Assembly: GCA_938016505.1 (NCBI GenBank)
Contig: CALLWN010000058.1
Location: 1-8,507, forward strand
Direction: 5' to 3'
DNA length: 8,507 nt
Source: an uncultured Sphingomonadaceae bacterium
GTDB taxonomy: Bacteria > Pseudomonadota > Alphaproteobacteria > Sphingomonadales > Sphingomonadaceae
Shown one piece after another: positions 6,333-8,507 of this stretch. The translations under genes were made by a program, and so were the position numbers. The first letter of the stretch is position 1, and every line of letters starts with the position of its first letter. The notes under the pieces are model-generated. The model made no database searches. It was not told the DNA's origin and saw only the letters and a program-made list of their open reading frames with translations.

Positions 6333-7715
6333 ATGGCAGCGCAATTTCCAGACGGGTTTCTCTGGGGCACTGCGACCTCGGCCTACCAGATCGAGGGCGC
6401 AGCCGACTCCGACGGCAAGGGCCCCTCCATCTGGGACAGCTTCTGCCGGATGCCGGGCAGGATCCGCAATGGCGACAGCGGCGATGTCGCGATCGACCAT
6501 TATCACCGCTACCGCTCCGACATCGCGCTGATGCGCGATCTCGGGGTCCAGGCCTACCGCTTTTCCATCTCGTGGCCGCGCCTCTTCCCAGCCGGCGACG
6601 GTGCGCCCAACATGGCCGGGCTCGATTTCTACACCCGCCTTGTCGACACGCTGCTCGAAGCCGGGATCCAGCCGTTCGTCACCCTCTACCACTGGGACCT
6701 GCCGCAGGCCCTGCAGGACCGGTTCGGTGGCTGGCAGGGGCGGGAGACTGCGGCGGCGTTTGCAACCTACGCCGGGTTCGTTGCCAGGCATCTCTCCGAT
6801 CGGGTCCGGCAGTTCATCACGATCAATGAGTTCCGGTCATTCGTTGACATGGGCTACCAAGGCCTCGACGTGCCGGTCGGAGGGCGGACGGTCCGGATCA
6901 GCCTTGCCCCCGGGCTGGCGCTCGACCGCAGGGGGCTGGCCCAGGTTCGGCATCACGCCATTCTCGGCCATGGTCTCGCCGTGCAGGCGATCAGGGCCGA
7001 GGGCCGGCCGGGCACCGAGGTCGGGCCAGCGGAAAATGTCGAGGTCGCAGTGCCCGTGACCGACACACCCGACACCGTCGCTGCCGCCCGGGCCGCCATG
7101 CGGGCGCTCAACGGCCCCTTCCTCACCGCGATGCTCGAGGGCGCCTATGACCTGGCCTGGCTCGATGCGCAGGGCGACTGCGCGCCCGAGGTTGCGCCAG
7201 GAGACATGGCCGCAATCGGCGCGCCGCTCGATTTTGTCGGCCTCAACATCTACCGCCCCTCGGCCTATGTGATCGCCGACGAGAGCGCGCGCGGCTGGCG
7301 GGCGGCGCGGATCAACCCGTCGCATCCGCGCATGGACTCCGCCTGGCACCTGCTCGATCCGGAAGCGCTCTACTGGGGTCCGCGCCTGGTCCATGAGGTC
7401 TGGAGGCCAAAGGCGATCTACGTGACCGAAAACGGCTGCGCCGCGAAGGACGAGGTGGGCACGGACGGCGAGGTGCACGACACCGACCGGCTCATGTATC
7501 TGCGCGCCGCACACCAGGCGCTGCTGCGCGCGACGCAGGATGGAGCACCGGTCAGGGGGAGTTTCGTCTGGAGCGCCTTTGACAATTTCGAGTGGACCGA
7601 CGGGCTCTCCCGCCGGTTCGGGATGGTGCATGTCGATTTCGCGACCCAGGTCCGCACCCCCAAGCTTTCGGCCGGCTGGTTCCGGGAAAGTGCACGGGCG
7701 AACCGCCCGGTCTGA
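6333..7715 (+). CDS. GH1-family beta-glucosidase
   Basis: This is a 460-aa glycoside hydrolase family 1 enzyme that should hydrolyse terminal beta-linked glucose (possibly other beta-glycosides) by a retaining mechanism. The N-terminal FPDGFLWGTATSAYQIEGA (5-23) supplies the substrate-binding Gln19; YHWDLP (119-124) gives His120 and Trp121. The acid/base glutamate is E166 in ITINEF, and the nucleophile is E366 in YVTENG. NIY (305-307) and FVWSAFDNFEWTDG (411-424, with W413, E420 and W421) complete the sugar-binding pocket. Length and order are normal for the family. No signal peptide is visible, so the enzyme is probably cytoplasmic and acts on imported oligosaccharides or glycosides. The acid/base motif reads NEF instead of the usual NEP. 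The ribosome binding site before ATG 6333 is weak (GCGGG). The gene follows DUF937 by 25 nt; no transporter, sugar regulator or TonB receptor is adjacent, so the natural substrate cannot be inferred. Confidence 0.95.
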   Translation: MAAQFPDGFLWGTATSAYQIEGAADSDGKGPSIWDSFCRMPGRIRNGDSGDVAIDHYHRYRSDIALMRDLGVQAYRFSISWPRLFPAGDGAPNMAGLDFYTRLVDTLLEAGIQPFVTLYHWDLPQALQDRFGGWQGRETAAAFATYAGFVARHLSDRVRQFITINEFRSFVDMGYQGLDVPVGGRTVRISLAPGLALDRRGLAQVRHHAILGHGLAVQAIRAEGRPGTEVGPAENVEVAVPVTDTPDTVAAARAAMRALNGPFLTAMLEGAYDLAWLDAQGDCAPEVAPGDMAAIGAPLDFVGLNIYRPSAYVIADESARGWRAARINPSHPRMDSAWHLLDPEALYWGPRLVHEVWRPKAIYVTENGCAAKDEVGTDGEVHDTDRLMYLRAAHQALLRATQDGAPVRGSFVWSAFDNFEWTDGLSRRFGMVHVDFATQVRTPKLSAGWFRESARANRPV

Positions 7716-7843
7716 GCGGCCCAATTGTCCGGAACCGGGCAATCCGGCGTCTGGCGATGAGGCAGGGCAATTGGTCAGGGCAACTTGTGCTGCGCCCCGG
7801 CATGGGCCAGGGGCGCGCGGCCAATCTGAAGGACAAGCTGTTG

Positions 7844-8507
7844 ATGACGGGTAAGCTCAAGGGTCTCGCGCTCCTGTTGCTCGCAGCGCCGGTTTCGGCC
7901 CAGAGCAACCTGCCGCCACCTGTGCGTGCGATGGTGGAGCGGGCGGCGCAGAGCGGCGACCCGGGCAAGATCGATGCCGTTGTGGCGGTCGCCAAGGAGA
8001 CCAACCCAGACGCTGCGGCCGAGATCGACAGGATCGTGGCTGAAATTGCTGCGGCGAAGGAGGCCGAGCGGGTTGCGGCGCTGTCGACGGCAGGGTTTCT
8101 TGACAACTGGGCCGGGCGCGTCGACTTCGGCGGCTCGATTGCGACCGGCAACTCGGACACCCGCAATCTCGCCCTCGGGCTCAACCTCGTGAAGGACGGG
8201 CTCCGGTGGCGCCACCGCCTGGAAGCCTCGGCCGATGTCCAGAAGTCGAACGGCATGACCGACCAGGAGCGGATCCTCGCGGCCTGGCAGTCGGACTGGC
8301 GGCTGAGCGACGCGCTCTATGTCTATGGCCGGTTCGGCTATGAGCGGAACTTCGATGCCGGGATCTCGCGCCGGTTCATCGAATCGGCGGGCCTTGGCTG
8401 GCGGGCGCTCCGGCGCGACGCGATGACCTGGGACCTCGAGGCCGGCCCCGCGCTGCAGCAGACCCGCTACTTCGATGGCACCAGCGACGACAGCTTCGCG
8501 TTTCGCG
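7844..8507 (+). CDS. DUF481-family (YdiY-like) outer-membrane beta-barrel protein, 3'-truncated by the window
   Basis: The first 221 codons are present; the frame is open to the right edge. Residues 1-19 form a clear signal peptide (MTGKLKG, then a Leu/Ala core, then PVSA before Gln20). Residues 24-82 are a helical, Ala/Glu-rich segment starting PPPVRAMVERAAQSGD. From about residue 86 the sequence becomes a run of alternating amphipathic strands: WAGRVDFGGSIATGNSDTRNL, then WRHRLEASADVQ, then LYVYGRFGYERNFD. This is the DUF481 pattern, in which the GNSDT turn is characteristic. The family is annotated as putative salt-induced outer-membrane proteins, but its function is not firmly known. ATG 7844 is chosen because GAAGGA at 7828-7833 sits 10 nt upstream and because it places the signal peptide at the N-terminus. 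An earlier ATG at 7757 would bury the signal peptide behind 29 residues. A 128-bp gap separates it from the GH1 gene, so it may have its own promoter, which I cannot identify. Confidence 0.87.
   Translation, partial: MTGKLKGLALLLLAAPVSAQSNLPPPVRAMVERAAQSGDPGKIDAVVAVAKETNPDAAAEIDRIVAEIAAAKEAERVAALSTAGFLDNWAGRVDFGGSIATGNSDTRNLALGLNLVKDGLRWRHRLEASADVQKSNGMTDQERILAAWQSDWRLSDALYVYGRFGYERNFDAGISRRFIESAGLGWRALRRDAMTWDLEAGPALQQTRYFDGTSDDSFAFR

Noticed and set aside
7757..7843. Upstream ATG 7757 as start of the DUF481 gene
   Set aside because: It would place 29 non-hydrophobic residues before an otherwise textbook signal peptide, and ATG 7844 has its own GAAGGA site.

Overview
The window is a compact, gene-dense, high-GC (by eye about two thirds G+C) stretch of chromosome with no mobile element, rRNA, tRNA or CRISPR array. 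It reads as an alphaproteobacterium, most likely of the order Sphingomonadales. The reasons are a CtrA-family response regulator, an apolipoprotein N-acyltransferase gene directly followed by metK, and a DUF481 outer-membrane protein whose N-terminus (signal peptide, then a PPPVRAM segment) I associate with sphingomonads. The genus cannot be fixed from this sequence.

Layout, left to right. (1) A CtrA-like OmpR/PhoB-type response regulator (67-933, +) with an unusual Pro/Ser-rich N-terminal extension. (2) A convergent SPOUT-family RNA 2'-O-methyltransferase of the TrmJ type (946-1665, -). A 16-bp tandem duplication covers both stop codons at this junction. (3) lnt (best start GTG 1770, +), divergent from trmJ, then metK (3390-4577, +) after a 54-nt gap. 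The metK leader lacks a Shine-Dalgarno sequence and holds a six-codon uORF and several complementary segments around the start codon. (4) argB (4675-5598, -), convergent with metK across a 97-bp gap that holds a strong hairpin and a perfect 13-bp tandem repeat. (5) A DUF937 protein (5717-6307, +), divergent from argB, followed 25 nt later by a GH1 beta-glucosidase (6333-7715, +). (6) A DUF481 beta-barrel protein with a signal peptide (7844 to the window end, +), cut off at the right edge.

Functionally this is mostly housekeeping: cell-cycle-type regulation, tRNA modification, lipoprotein maturation, SAM synthesis and arginine biosynthesis, plus a sugar hydrolase and two poorly characterised proteins. 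lnt and metK may be co-transcribed, as may DUF937 and the GH1 gene. I see no sign of a defence system, prophage or secondary-metabolite cluster. The most interesting items are the metK leader, the CtrA paralogue, and the duplicated stop junction. No gene-free stretch exceeds 300 bases. The largest is the 128-bp gap at 7716-7843 before the DUF481 gene, where I see only its ribosome binding site.
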